Origin: Cyclaneusma minus
Taxonomy: Eukaryota; Ascomycota; Leotiomycetes; Marthamycetales; Marthamycetaceae
Length of the DNA: 64,000 nucleotides
Direction of reading: 5' to 3'
Assembly (NCBI GenBank): GCA_037179335.1
Contig: JAKZHN010000002.1
Location: forward strand, 1,674,001 to 1,738,000
The notes under the pieces are model-generated. The model was not told the DNA's origin. It was given only the letters and a program-made list of their open reading frames with translations, and ran no database searches. Below are positions 1-10,965 of this stretch, one piece after another (the first letter of the stretch is position 1; every line of letters begins with the position of its first letter). Position numbers and translations under genes: made by a program.

Positions 1-840
1 GGAGGCCATGTCTGACTGTGGGATTCGACCAGATCGCCTGAGGGTGGTGGCCAGTAGTGGCTGTGGGGTCTGATGTGATCCTACCAGGCTCTGCTCCCGC
101 ATGTTCACACCCCGCAGGTTGCGCTGCAGCCCGCTCATCTCCAGCTGGCTCGTCTCCTGCGCAGTGCTGGGAGTAGCGGCCAGGGGCGGCTGCGGAGTCT
201 GAGCAGGTCCGGCCACAGTCCTTAGGGTGGCAGCCAGGTGTGGGTGCGAAGTCCAAATAGGTCTCTCCACGGTCTGAACATTGTCGGTTCGGTATTTGTT
301 CCTGATGTAGGCTTCCAAGTGGGTCGTACTATGTTCCTCGCTTGCGCCCGCACTCTTGGCCAGTTCGAAGGTGAATCTGGGAATGCTGGAAAGGTCCGGC
401 ACTAAATTCGGAAGAGGATTAGAATCACCCATGGAAGAAAGGTTGTCGCCGGCATTCTCTGGAATCTGGTCGGGGTTTGTGATAGTGCCCGAGGGGATGG
501 CATGGTTGCGGACATATTCCTCTCTTTGCTGGCGCAGCTGGCCAATCAAAAGCGTTTTTTGGACTTCATTCAGCTTCTTGAGACACTCGGCAAGTTGTCC
601 CAGGTATTTCATGACGTCCTCTTTGTATCCATTCAGAGCGACCGGGCTCTCCGAAATTCTCAAAAGAATACGATCAACTGCTAACTTGATGATAGACTCA
701 GCTTCGGGCTCTTGAACGCCTCTCTCCCTCACCATGATTTCTTTGTACAGTTGTGCGAAAGATGTTACTGCGATCTCGTCGGCATTGCTGGTGTTTGCGG
801 TTTGCGCATTCGATGCATGTCGTGTGTTGCTGGAGGCCAT
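1..840 (-). CDS. Hypothetical protein, C-terminus cut by window edge
   Basis: An open frame of 280 codons runs from an ATG at 840 to the left edge with no stop, so the C-terminus lies outside the window. The first in-frame stop upstream is at 895-897, which makes 840 the first possible ATG. Residues about 25-110 look helical and charged (motifs such as FAQLYKEIM and LGQLAECLKKL). The rest is rich in P, Q, S and T, with a loosely repeated TPQPxLAxT motif. I recognise no domain. No function can be given. An intron beyond the visible part cannot be excluded. Confidence 0.6.
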   Translation of the reverse strand, partial: MASSNTRHASNAQTANTSNADEIAVTSFAQLYKEIMVRERGVQEPEAESIIKLAVDRILLRISESPVALNGYKEDVMKYLGQLAECLKKLNEVQKTLLIGQLRQQREEYVRNHAIPSGTITNPDQIPENAGDNLSSMGDSNPLPNLVPDLSSIPRFTFELAKSAGASEEHSTTHLEAYIRNKYRTDNVQTVERPIWTSHPHLAATLRTVAGPAQTPQPPLAATPSTAQETSQLEMSGLQRNLRGVNMREQSLVGSHQTPQPLLATTLRRSGRIPQSDMAS

Positions 841-935
841 CTCTGCGTTTCTTGAGAAGATGACCACTACGCGGCGGATTACGGGTCGGAATGTTCAATG
901 GACCGAGGACCTGGATTTGGATTGAGAAGACGGAC

Positions 936-1298
936 ATGGAGAAGCTCAGTGGAGAGCACAAGCTGTGGGAAAAGAGGCAGCAAGAGGATCTCGAGACTTA
1001 CTATAGGATTGTGATCAAGGCTAGCGCCTTAGAGCTGATGAGACCGACGAGCAATGTAATGACCAGTTCTCCCGACTCGAGCTTTGCGTCGAAGATGGGT
1101 CTGTATTGGTTGTGGGCATGGCAACAAGAAGATATTCTCAAAGATGAAGAAAATCTAAGAGGCCGCCCGTTGGTCTTCGACCGAGCAGTATGGAACAGAC
1201 TGATCACCGTTGCTATTCCGAGTGGGTGGATAGCATGGTATTCGGAATGCGGACCTTGGTGTTCTGACGGGCAACATTGGACTGCTGGTCAACCTTGA
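936..1298 (+). CDS. Small hypothetical ORF, 120 aa, doubtful
   Basis: A 120-codon ATG-to-stop frame starts about 95 bp from the start of the leftmost minus-strand gene and is divergent from it. The product is acidic to neutral and tryptophan-rich, starting MEKLSGEHKLWEKRQQ. Codon choice is not obviously random, but there is no recognisable domain and no promoter element I can point to. It could equally be a chance frame or one exon of a longer gene. Confidence 0.25.
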   Translation: MEKLSGEHKLWEKRQQEDLETYYRIVIKASALELMRPTSNVMTSSPDSSFASKMGLYWLWAWQQEDILKDEENLRGRPLVFDRAVWNRLITVAIPSGWIAWYSECGPWCSDGQHWTAGQP

Positions 1299-1382
1299 GT
1301 TCACGCAAGTAAACTCTTCCCTTTGTCACATCGTTCATCTACGGCAGGTAAGGCAAATAGATGAGACGTCAGGGGTGATCTG

Positions 1383-2159
1383 CTATCTTACTTTGGATTT
1401 CCGATCATAAAGCCTTTGTCGTAACATATCATCTGATGTCTGTCTGAATATCCGATGTTCGACAAACTCTCCCCGACCCCTTACAACCCACCCCATGCTG
1501 AACATATCGATGGTAGAAATACTCTGCCAGGCAGCTGGGTGCAACACTTTTGTTGTTGACACCCCAAACTCGCACCACATCTCACTCATCCGCCACAGAC
1601 AGTTCACAAAATTACCTACTTCCCAAGTCAGCCCATTGAAAACTCTAAGATTCAAGGCTGAGAACTTTGAGTAAAACAGACCTGAAGGAGCAAATCACGT
1701 GAAATTCTGCCAATCAGAAATTTTGTGGAACATCGACTGCCAACCTGAAATGCCACGTACCTAGTCTCAAGCAGAAAGTGAAAAGGTTCCAGTCACCTTG
1801 GCAAGCTCCAATAAGTCTGGGGCATAAGTACCAACCGCCCTTCTTTGTCGATATGCCACGAAAAAGCTTCCAAGTTCCAGGCCTGTCCCGTGATCACACC
1901 GATCTGCCATTCTTCTACGTCTTGCCACTCGATAAAGCGATGGACATTGACGCCATGGAAGGCGAGAAACTCGAGGAGAGCAACGTATTGTGTAAACATT
2001 GTAATGGGTACCCGTGCATTCAACAGTCGCCTGCCTGACCATTCCAATTAAGTGCCATGAGTTTTCGTATTTCTTTCTCCATACTCCATCATCGAACAGA
2101 GTACGCATTACGCAGAGGTTTATGCCATGGGTTTTGTATCCACCATTAATTTGTACCAC
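1383..2159 (-). pseudogene. Cluster of protein-like minus-strand frames, possibly a broken gene
   Basis: Three overlapping or consecutive minus-strand frames read like protein but are not in one frame: 2159 to about 2000 (starts MVQINGGYKTHG), 2047-1793 (contains FIEWQDVEEWQIG), and 1655-1383 (contains FRQTSDDMLRQRLYDRK). The last ends next to a possible splice donor GTAAGA. I could not join them with convincing introns. The 2047-1793 frame runs into the right end of the MITE-like element at 1694-1894, so part of it may be translated repeat. This may be a decayed gene or a chance arrangement. Confidence 0.25.
1694..1894. mobile_element. MITE-like element, diverged copy (201 bp)
   Basis: The left end reads ATCACGTGAA and continues to TTTTGTGGAACATCGAC. 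The right end, read from the other strand, starts ATCACGGGAC and reaches TTTTTCGTGGCATATCGAC. These are imperfect terminal inverted repeats of about 45 bp around a short core. The left end matches the left end of the element at 26249-26459 at roughly three quarters of positions by eye. There is no coding capacity for a transposase. A clear target-site duplication was not found. Confidence 0.45.
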
Positions 2160-3110
2160 ATCCTCACTTTAGTTCGATCCTTCAATGTTAGCACGGCAAT
2201 CAGAAAATTAAACGCGTATCATTATATTCCCAAACTAGAACTAGCATCTGCCCGTCAGATGCGTTACAAACATCAAACAATCTGTAGATATGAGATAATT
2301 GCCAACCACAGCTCCACATCCAACAACTCTCGTCTCCCAAAAGTCCCCACTTCTGAGCCGAGCTATGAATTTCAAGCTACGAGTGAAAGTATCCCACATC
2401 CCACATCAATGGAAAAGCACCGTGAGATGAGTATCAACTCTAGATCATAATCAATCCCTCTTTCCAAGGCCCCCAAAACCTTAGGAATAAAAGGACGGAT
2501 TATTGAACCGCGAGTGACGATATCCCACATTAGGAAGAAAGTTTAGGAACCAAAAGCAGAATCCCAAACTCCGGCACAAGACGACTAGACCCAGCAGAGC
2601 TCAGTAGAGCTGGCCAGAACAGTGGTCGAAAGAGCAAAACAAAACAAAGAAAAGTATCGAATCATCTCGACGAAATTGCGAGATGGGTGTGCGTTTGTCG
2701 AAAGTCGATAGTACGGATGGAAGGACCAGGAAGGACGATAGATGATAGCAGAGATGCTGGAGAAAGTGGTCTTCTTTTGAGGAAGTATAGTTCTCGAGAT
2801 CAAGGCTGTCAAGAGCTGGTTGTGCGGCATGGCGCTGTTGGAGGTGGTATCTGTAATGCGGATGCAGAAAGGGTATGGCACCGTTGTGCTGGTTGATGCT
2901 GTTTGGAAGATGACGCTGCGATGTGGATGTGATTTGTATGACCGAGTCGTGTATGACACTTCCATTCGGAAGAAGAGGCTGTAATGAGGATTCGCAAGGC
3001 AGCAGATGAGGTGCGTGCGAGGCTAAGCGTTTGAAAAGTCGAGGTCGCGATGTAGAGAGGAAAGTCATGTGATGAAGTCGTACTGAGACATGAGTGCCGT
3101 TGGTGGCAGC
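2160..3110. other. Intergenic, no gene supported
   Basis: Only short frames in several overlapping phases are present. The minus-strand frames at 2585-3068 are low-complexity (S/H/L/P-rich) and shift phase without splice signals. They probably lie in the 3' flank of the 3111-6005 gene. Confidence 0.5.
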
Positions 3111-6005
3111 TCAGTCCAATTGCATGCTCCTCTCATAGCTCCGCTCAAGGCTATCCTCATCATCAGCTTCACCGTTATGATGAGCGCCAAACATCTCCAA
3201 GTCGCCATCTCCCCCATTATCAACAGCTATAGGTTCACCCGGCCCAATAGGCGGCGGCGAGGCCTCAAGCGTTCCATCACTCGACGAACTACTCGTCGGG
3301 CTACCCACCAGCGTGCTCCCCTCCAACTGCATCACATTCTCCCTACTCAGCCGTGGCATCTGCGGCCTATAAACGTCCTCTTCCATAGGCGTAGGATCAG
3401 GAGAAGACGACCGATCAGGAGGAGACGGCGGCGGATCAGGAAGCGCGGAATCATCCCTCCTCGGCATCCTAACACCCCTCCGCCTAGCAAGCCTCCTCGC
3501 ATGCCTAGCAGCCCTCTCCTCATTCTCGCTGATAGTCCCGCGCTCACGGCGGTGCATACTTCTGCTGAGTCTTTCATACAAACGTATCGCACGTCTTCGC
3601 GTCCGCTCAGCAGGCGTTTCAACTGTTCCCGCCAACGCCGGTCCACCATTATCGAAAGCATATGGGCCTTCAAAAGCATCTGAGCCATAGTGCTCATTTA
3701 CCGGGCGTCCCTCGCTCGGGCCACTTTCCTGATCTGCTCCGAGACCTCGGACCAAATTTTCTTGGCCCATCTGAGCTGAATTTCTGCCCCTGGGCCTCCT
3801 GCTCGTTTCAATGGTTGCTGGGCGGTATCCAGGAATGACACGAGTCTGCTGCGACCCCCCGGGATAATGAGGCGGTAAAGGTGCGGGTTCTGCGTAGTGA
3901 GCCTGCTGCGAGCCCCCGGGATAAGGAGGCGGTAATTCTGCGGATTCTGCGTGGTGAGCCTGCTGCGAGCCATCAGGATTAAATCTCGGCAAGAGTGCGG
4001 CAGTTGCGTTGCGAGAACCACTGAGACGGTCACGTTGACGTATAGGGCGCTCAACACGGTCAGGAGGAGGCAAAGGTCCACGTAGAGGTCCCGCATTGGC
4101 TTGACAACCGTCACGGTCGCGCGAAGGCCGCATGAAAAGTCTCAATCTCGTCCTAGACTCCTCCGCCGCATCCATGGTAGCCCGAGAACGCCTCCCCCTG
4201 GGCCGGGAACGCGGCACACGCTCAGGGACCTGCTCACCTCCTCTCATATGGCACTCTTCTGTCACTTCTCTCGATGCTTGAAGAGATGCACCATCTGCCA
4301 GCCTAGCAGCTTGCTCACTTGCCGCAGCTTGCGCAGCCGCTGCTGCTTCACGCTGTTTAACAATACCCTCGTACTCTTCTATGGCAACCCCGAGGTGGAA
4401 TTGAGCGAGGGCTTGTTGCTCATCCGACATCGAACGGTACGTTACCATCATTTGATAAGTGTTAATTGGCGCTCCAAGCCCATTTGGATTATCCCGATTT
4501 TCGCGCCACCTGTGCATGAACTGCAGGAAGTACACTTCAAGGTCATCCTGAGGTATACCCTGAGCTAGGTCTTCAACGGGGCCTAGATAGCCAACAGATG
4601 TACTGAACTGATCGACGTAGCCAAAATGGTCGCTGAAGTTCGGAAGGTAATATTCTTCGGGACCTGGCGGGGAGTCGGCGGGAGAGGATTCGGGAGTGGA
4701 GATCTCGGGCTCAGTTTGTGCTTGAGCTTGGGCGGTGGGTTGGTTGGATGATTGGAGGGCCTGGACTTCGCCGACAATGGTGTCACGGGCGTACTGGGCT
4801 TGATCAGCTGAGGGGGATTCGATGGGAGAGGATTCGGGCGTCTCAATGTCGGGCTCAGTTGCCTCCATTATTTCCATTAGAGCTGTTCGAACAGCCTCAA
4901 GTGGATGAATCTGCCGGGCTTCGCGGGCTTCCTGGGCTCCATCAGCTGCACCTTGAGCTTGAGTCTGACCACTAGTAGGAGCCTCTTCGGCAACGGCTGA
5001 TTCAGTGTTGGCATCGGAGTCAGCGTTAAGCTTTCTACGTGCAAAATCTTGGCGCGTCTGCTCGGTCACCTCATCAGTCGCACTTTGACGCTGCAACTCC
5101 CCCTGCGACGGACCGCGTCCGCGTCCGCGCCCAGGGCCATACATTCCCCTCCGAATAGCGTTAAGCTCCTCCTCGATGCTCCGAATGCGTTCCTCGGCTC
5201 TTTCGACGTCGTTTTCCCGACTTTCAATGCCAGAAGCAGCTTCGGCCTGTGTCTGTTCCCGTGCAACACGTCTAGCAGCGTCAGAGTCCAGATCGGCTCG
5301 TGTCTCTAACTGTTCCCGAGCACGACGCTCAGTAGCATCAGTGTCAGCTTGGACCTGTGCCTGAGGAGCCCGACCTGCCATCCCTGCCAGTTCACTGTTT
5401 CGTGGGGCTTGCACCTCGCCCTGATCCGTAGTGCCTTCCGAGCCTCCGTTAGCTGCGGCGGTAGCTGCGGCTGGTGCCACTCCCTGTACGCGCACGATGC
5501 CAAGCTGCTCCAGTCCTTCCTCTATACCAGTTCTGTCGGATTGCGGTCGAGCTTCAGCTTCTAATTCCTCGGCCCTTTGATTGTAAGCACGAGCTTCAGC
5601 TATAGCCCGGTTGGCGATAGATCGGTTGAAGCCGGGGGTGTATGGCCTTCGATGGTACATGGTGGACGCGATAGCAGCGTTCTGCTGGTTGGTAAGGTTC
5701 TGTCCAAAACGGCTCTGGGTAGCAGAGGGGGGTTGTGCGTCAGGGATGTGGGTCTGGGAGGGCTGGTTGGGACGTTGGCCACCCAAGACGCTATTACCGT
5801 ATACGTGATTGAGGTTATTGGCCATGGTGTGGGTATTGTTCGCGGGCCGGTTCTCATTCTGCCTGGCTGGGGCCGCTTGGCCGTGTAAGCCGCCATAGGC
5901 GTAGGCAGGGCTAGCTTGGGGGTTGCCGGGCATACGTCTCTCCGCTTCAGTGTTGGGTAAGACCATACTCGGAACCCTGGCGACGCGGTGCATAGGTCCC
6001 TCCAT
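3111..6005 (-). CDS. Large disordered hypothetical protein, 964 aa
   Basis: A single 964-codon frame begins at the ATG at 6005. The product is mostly low-complexity: A/Q/E/R-rich coiled-coil-like stretches around residues 140-300, a short RG run (GRGRGRG), two copies of an ETPESSP/STPESSP motif (about 370-440), and a more ordered aromatic segment near 450-560. Two and a half copies of a GSQQAHxAExxxLPPxYPG repeat follow, then an Arg-rich region and an acidic serine-rich C-terminus. The same frame stays open upstream of this ATG to a TGA near 6110, just before a CACAG that could be a splice acceptor, so the true N-terminus may lie in an upstream exon. No domain family is recognised. Scaffold or nucleic-acid binding would be guesswork. 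Confidence 0.7.
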   Translation of the reverse strand: MEGPMHRVARVPSMVLPNTEAERRMPGNPQASPAYAYGGLHGQAAPARQNENRPANNTHTMANNLNHVYGNSVLGGQRPNQPSQTHIPDAQPPSATQSRFGQNLTNQQNAAIASTMYHRRPYTPGFNRSIANRAIAEARAYNQRAEELEAEARPQSDRTGIEEGLEQLGIVRVQGVAPAAATAAANGGSEGTTDQGEVQAPRNSELAGMAGRAPQAQVQADTDATERRAREQLETRADLDSDAARRVAREQTQAEAASGIESRENDVERAEERIRSIEEELNAIRRGMYGPGRGRGRGPSQGELQRQSATDEVTEQTRQDFARRKLNADSDANTESAVAEEAPTSGQTQAQGAADGAQEAREARQIHPLEAVRTALMEIMEATEPDIETPESSPIESPSADQAQYARDTIVGEVQALQSSNQPTAQAQAQTEPEISTPESSPADSPPGPEEYYLPNFSDHFGYVDQFSTSVGYLGPVEDLAQGIPQDDLEVYFLQFMHRWRENRDNPNGLGAPINTYQMMVTYRSMSDEQQALAQFHLGVAIEEYEGIVKQREAAAAAQAAASEQAARLADGASLQASREVTEECHMRGGEQVPERVPRSRPRGRRSRATMDAAEESRTRLRLFMRPSRDRDGCQANAGPLRGPLPPPDRVERPIRQRDRLSGSRNATAALLPRFNPDGSQQAHHAESAELPPPYPGGSQQAHYAEPAPLPPHYPGGSQQTRVIPGYRPATIETSRRPRGRNSAQMGQENLVRGLGADQESGPSEGRPVNEHYGSDAFEGPYAFDNGGPALAGTVETPAERTRRRAIRLYERLSRSMHRRERGTISENEERAARHARRLARRRGVRMPRRDDSALPDPPPSPPDRSSSPDPTPMEEDVYRPQMPRLSRENVMQLEGSTLVGSPTSSSSSDGTLEASPPPIGPGEPIAVDNGGDGDLEMFGAHHNGEADDEDSLERSYERSMQLD

Positions 6006-7210
6006 TTCAGTGGTGCGGACGGGGTTGGGGTTGGTATTGCTGGGGGACTGGTTCTCATTCTGCCTGGCAAGACTGATGCACTCGTGGCGAAGGTGGTGAA
6101 ACTGTGATCATGTTGTTAGCAAAGGTGTCTTGTAAAGAGGGTAGAGGCAGGATGGGATTGGATGAAAAAAAGTGGAAATGGAGCAGATAGATCTCTGTTG
6201 ATCACGCAGAGTGCTATGGGTGATGTGATACTTGGATGACCTAAATTGTGAAGCCAATCCTAACAACTGTATGGGTGGCTTCACTACTCGGAGGTGGATC
6301 GAAGATATCAATCAGTATCACCAGCAGATACTTTGACTGGCGGCCACTTGCATGATGCATGCAGCAATTTAATGAAGTACCAAGGAATACTTACTAGTAC
6401 TTCGTCAGTTGTCGATAGTGGCGGGTTGAATCGCCTTCCACATAAGTGGCAGCCATGAACCATGATTCCGCGGCGGGAAGACATCGTTGATGCAGGTGGT
6501 GCGTCGAGGACGGAATATGTTATTGAGCTAGCAGTCGATGCTTGACTGCTGTAATGGGGTTGACTGATGTCAAAGGCCTGCGAGGGCGAGAAGGTGGTGT
6601 TGTGGTGTGGTGGGTATGGAAGTGTTCGGTCTCGAGGAAACGTCCGAAGGAAGAGGCAGTGTGTGCCTTTTTATTCACGAAGGCTGGGAAACGCCCTAAG
6701 GGAATTCTTTTGCCCTCCAAAGCCCTTTCGTGTCAGTTGCCGGGCAGACTGTCGCTACCAGATATACTATCTGATGTTTCGCGGTTCGGGCAGATCTGTC
6801 CGGAAGATGACTGCGAATCATTGGCCGAACCAGACATTCGAGGATCGCACGAAACTTCTGAATGAGGGGTTTCGGTGGTGCGGCGAATGGGGGGTTTTTT
6901 TTTGTGAGAGTATTCAGAACTTGGTACTGCCAGCTTGGCATTGTGCGAAATGAAATCTCTTCATCGCTACCACTGAATCCGAACCAACAGTCACCATTAC
7001 CCCAGCCACTTTCAGTGCGCACAGAACAGCTTGACAGAGGTCAAGCCCCAGATTGGAACTACAGGTACTGGCCACAGATGGCCTCAAACTCCCCAAACGA
7101 CTGAAAGAAATAGATGGAAATGCCAAAAGTAAGAGTAAAGAGCGAGAAGACCACAAGAAGACCAAGCATAGGCGGATGGACTATCCAGCGGGCGGCATAA
7201 TACCACGAGC
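6006..7210. other. Intergenic, upstream side of the 964-aa gene
   Basis: This stretch contains only short overlapping frames on both strands and holds the likely 5' region or first exon of the preceding minus-strand gene. No RNA gene or repeat was recognised here. The stretch ends in the 19-bp tandem repeat. Confidence 0.4.
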
Positions 7211-7362
7211 AGGAATAATCCAAGCGATCAGGAATATTCCAAGTAATCAGCAATATTCCAAGTAATCAGGGACATTCAAAATAATCAAAAACCTTCCCAA
7301 TGATCGTCAATATCCCAAACACCCACGAATAATCCGCGTGACCAAAAGTGTTCCAAGCAATC
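7211..7362. repeat. 19-bp degenerate tandem repeat, 8 copies (locus 1)
   Basis: Eight consecutive units, each exactly 19 bp, have a consensus near AGGAATATTCCAAGTAATC. Units begin at 7211, 7230, 7249, 7268, 7287, 7306, 7325 and 7344. The second and third differ at a single base, while the later ones are degraded. The same unit occurs on the other strand at 20502-20656 and in weaker form at 22749-22805. Confidence 0.85.
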
Positions 7363-7723
7363 CAGAATCCAAGTCTCCAAGTGAGAACCGGAAAGCATCA
7401 TGATAGCGTCAGCTGCCGATGCTTTCAAGGTGAAAAAAGGAGATCAACTCACCTAACACGCGCCAAGACCATGCGATACCCTCACTAAAACGATGAAAAG
7501 TAACAAAAAGGCCAAGAAACAAACAATAGAAAATATCCGCCTTTGCAAGACGCGAAACAAGTGCCCTGACATTGCGAACTACTGTGGGTATATGCAACGC
7601 CATTCACACGATTATCCCACCCCCTTTCCTTGCCTGCTCTCATGCCACGGCACACATATCGCCAGGGGGAAATTTCCTTGCAAAGCACATCTCACACATC
7701 TTCTCTCTCCCCACTCGAAGCTC

Positions 7724-9880
7724 TTAAGCAAGTCCGCCATTAACCCCACCACCGCCAGCATGAGCAGCCGCCTCCAACCTTCCCACCAACCTCTTAACAC
7801 CCCCCCACTCCTCCCCCCTTGCACTATCCTTCCCCCCCAACTCCTGACCCACCTCAAAAACACTGACCACCCCATCAATCCCCCCACACGCCAGTCTCTT
7901 CCCCTCCGTCTCTTCCCACGCCAGTCGATTCAAACTCTTACTCAACATAGCGCGTCCCTTATCCCTAACACTCGGCTGAATCCTGACAACCGGCACTTCC
8001 AAGTCACTTAGAATATCCCAAATCTCCACATTCCCACCTCCATCCACACAAGCAAAGATTCCCGGCTTGACAGGACTCCAGGATGCATCATAAACCACGT
8101 CTTCGCGTACGAATTCGCAGACAGGAGAAATGGCAGAGGGGTCGCCGGTTATGGATGTGGTGGTTGTGGCGGCGGGCGCGCGGATCTTCCAGAGCTTGAC
8201 GGACCAATCCAAAGAGGAGGAGAGGCATAAGTCGCCTAGGTCGACGGGGCCGCGGGCGGGGTGGAAGGAGAGTGACATGACTGGGGCAGCGTGGCCGCGA
8301 TAGCTAACGCGCGGATCGACGCCGGCTTTGGCGCCGGCGCGGTCGTAGCGGTGGCATGGGTAGATGGTGCCTTCTTCAGAACCTACTAAAAAGTAGGTAG
8401 GGTCTGTTGAGGGGAATTTCATGCAGGTGGGAGCTAGGTCGTCGACTTTGGCGGGAGGGGGGGCGGTGAGAGTGAGCGATTCTTGGGGCTGGGAGAGCAT
8501 GTCGACGGTCCAGCTGCATACCATGCCGTCGGTGGAGCAGGAGAGGATGTTGTTGGCGTTTTGGGTGCCGACTACGTCGATGGAGTAGACGGGGTGGGTG
8601 TGGCCGGAGCCTGTCAGGGGTGTTTTCTGTATTGGTGCCGACTTGGCGCGGGTGTCCCAGAGGAGGACTTGGCCGCTGTAGGCACCGCCGATTATGAGGT
8701 TGGGGTGGAAGGGAGAGAATTTTGCGGTGAGAACGTCGGATTGGGCGTGGAAGACGAATTCGGGTCGGTCGTGGAGGTGGAGGTTCCAGACTTGGACTAT
8801 GCCGTCTGGTTCGTGGGGGGCGGTGGGGTTTTTGCTGTAGGAGGCGAGGACGAGTTCGGAGAATTTGGGCGAGAAATGGACGTCACTGATTACTCTCTTC
8901 TTCGACCATCTCTCGTCGTAGAATTGTGCGATTTCTCGTATACGTCTTCGGCCCTTGCCTCTGACATTGCCATTCTCTTCATCGTCATCTTCGACACCCT
9001 TAGCACCACTGAGACCGTAGTCGGCAAGGACGTCATATTCCTGGTCCAGCGCTCTTTCTATGACCTTGCTAGATCGTTCGACAAAGTCCATAAAGTCATT
9101 CGACGAGGTGACAGCTTCGAGCTCCTCGCTCGTCAAATTCCGAGCTGGATAATTTGTTCCATTTTGCGTCGGATATGTGCCATCTGTAACCAGCTCTTTC
9201 GCAGCCTTGAGTTCCTCCTCAATCTCAAGTCGTAACTTTTGTCTTAGCTCCTCCTCCCGATCTCGGTCCCGTCGACTCAGTCTCTTTGAATTAGGAGAAG
9301 TTGGGGTGGTAGGTACGCCATTATCGGAACTTGTTAATGTATCGGATCGCGACCGTGGTGATGCCCAGTCTGGATTCGTTTGTACACCCTTGCTGTAGGT
9401 AAAGACTTCCTTGACTGGCGACGGAGGGATCTCGTAGACGGTCGTTAAAGGAGCAGTGGATAGAGTCTGAGTTGTAGAGGTTCGATATTGACTGGTGCCA
9501 TTGGCAGGAGATTCGGACTTGTCATTGCTGAGCTCGCCGGCACTCAGCACACTGGCGGGTCGGCTTGATCGAGGGAGGGGCGAGCCTCCGCCAGGCGTAG
9601 AGCCCGGCCTGCTGTCATCGACGAGAGTGGATATGAGGGCTTCGAGTTCCTTTCGGTTGTCTGCACGTGGAGTGGGTGATACCAGCTGGCACAGAGAGTC
9701 AGCCAGGTACTACATACAAAGGGCAGCAGACCGAAGTATCTGGCGTATTGGGACAGCTGCAGCACGTACTAAGCTTTGCCTGCTGGACGAGCCCTCCCTC
9801 GTGCGCAATTCCCGCTGGCGTTTCAGCTCGGCGAGCTTCGCCTTCTTTGCCAATATCTCATCTTTGCGCTGCTGCATCAT
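7724..9880 (-). CDS. Cytoplasmic dynein 1 intermediate chain
   Basis: This is a non-catalytic subunit of the dynein motor. It links the heavy chain to light chains and dynactin for retrograde transport and nuclear migration. Two exons (9880-9770, intron 9769-9686, 9685-7724) give about 690 residues, the usual family length. The start is the first of two ATGs after an in-frame TGA. The N-terminal helix (MMQQRKDEILAKKAKLAE) is the conserved dynactin-binding type. A Ser/Thr-rich linker with a TQT-like region follows, then a C-terminal beta-propeller with WD-type repeats (for example the segments with VQVWNLH, VLLWDTR, VCSWTVD, VKLWKI and VEIWDI). The Aspergillus homologue is nudI. The acceptor at 9685 was chosen because it keeps the frame and gives the family-like LVSPTPRADNRKELEALI. 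The gene is head-to-head with the ATP synthase subunit e gene. Confidence 0.93.
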
Positions 9881-10394
9881 GTCGGCCGTTCATTCTTGGT
9901 GTTCGCGGGTCTGCTGGAACTCGAGCAGGAGCTTGGCCGTCGACGAGTCGTGCAATGCCGACAGAGTGCGCGAGAAAGCGATGCGAATAATCCGGCAGCT
10001 GGAGGTGTAGAGCGCAGCAATGAATTTCGGCTATGGTGGTGTCGCAATTGATGCAGTGAAGCTCGTTCGCAGTCTAGACGTTCTCTGGCCTTAGCACTTA
10101 AGCCTCATGCTGGTGTGCAGCGAAGCGCCAGCCGCGTGCCGTCACAGGGGAAAGCGCGTACAAAATAATTTCAGCCCGCGCACGTGACCCGAATCGGCGA
10201 AAACCGTCATCCAAGCCAGAGCTTTGCGACTGCCCAACGACCACACATCAGAGCTCCCATCCCAACCTCACACCGTCCCAGGCTCTGCCATACCGCATCA
10301 CGCGCCCCAGACAAGCACAGTTGTCCAGTGGCCGGACAATTGACCGAATCCTTTCCCTCCCGCAAGACAATTCCGCGTCCCGGAGAGCTTCGAA
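9881..10394. promoter_or_regulatory. Shared divergent promoter region (514 bp)
   Basis: The dynein intermediate chain (minus) and ATP synthase subunit e (plus) start codons face away from each other across this gap, so both promoters must lie here. No TATA box stands out. A CACGTGAC motif occurs at about 10180. Confidence 0.5.
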
Positions 10395-10965
10395 ATGGCT
10401 TCTCAAACGGGAATCAATGTACGTGACATCAAGCTGTTTGGCGCAATTGCTGTTATGCAGTCTCTCCAGACCAGCGCAGCGATGGCGCATCTTGCTGCTT
10501 CACACAGCTTTATTCTGAGCACGCTCTATCTGTTAAAGATGGATTGCTAATCAGCTCCACTCAGGTTCTCCGATACTCAGCTCTGGGAGCAGGCGTTTTC
10601 TACGGCCTTTACCACCAAGCAGCCCTCTCCACCCAGACCAAGCTGGCGCAGACGCAGCGGGAATACGAGCACAAGCAGAAGTTGATTGCGCAAGCAAAGG
10701 CCGAGTACGCCAAGAAGAACCCGCCAAAGTCGAGTAAGACCGAGAGCGGAGGAGGTATGTTTACCGTCTGGATTTATTGTGTACCCTGGCTTCTACACAT
10801 CCTTCTGCTGGAACCTAGGAGAAGATCATGTCCCCAGGGAGCTTTACAGCTTCATTTCCACCAACTATTCTTCCAAGCCCAATTGCTGACCCTCCAACAG
10901 TCATAAGCGATCCCAACGACCCGAAGTTCGACCTCGAGGCATTCCTGAAGACCATTGAGAGCTAG
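10395..10965 (+). CDS. ATP21: Mitochondrial F1Fo ATP synthase subunit e
   Basis: This is a small inner-membrane subunit needed for dimerisation of ATP synthase and cristae shape. Three exons, 10395-10418, 10565-10754 and 10901-10965, give 92 residues. The first exon encodes only eight codons and ends at a GTACGT donor. Intron 1 has a TGCTAAT branch site. The transmembrane helix near the N-terminus carries the GxxxG dimerisation motif (AGVFYG). A charged coiled-coil-like helix follows (QREYEHKQKLIAQAKAEY), and the conserved C-terminus DPNDPKFDLEAFL is encoded by exon 3. Length and motifs fit the fungal family (yeast Tim11/Atp21). Confidence 0.9.

Noticed and set aside
8483..9235. 250-codon plus-strand frame opposite the dynein intermediate chain
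   Set aside because: Antisense shadow of the strongly conserved WD-repeat gene, with low-complexity Gly/Val/Asp composition.
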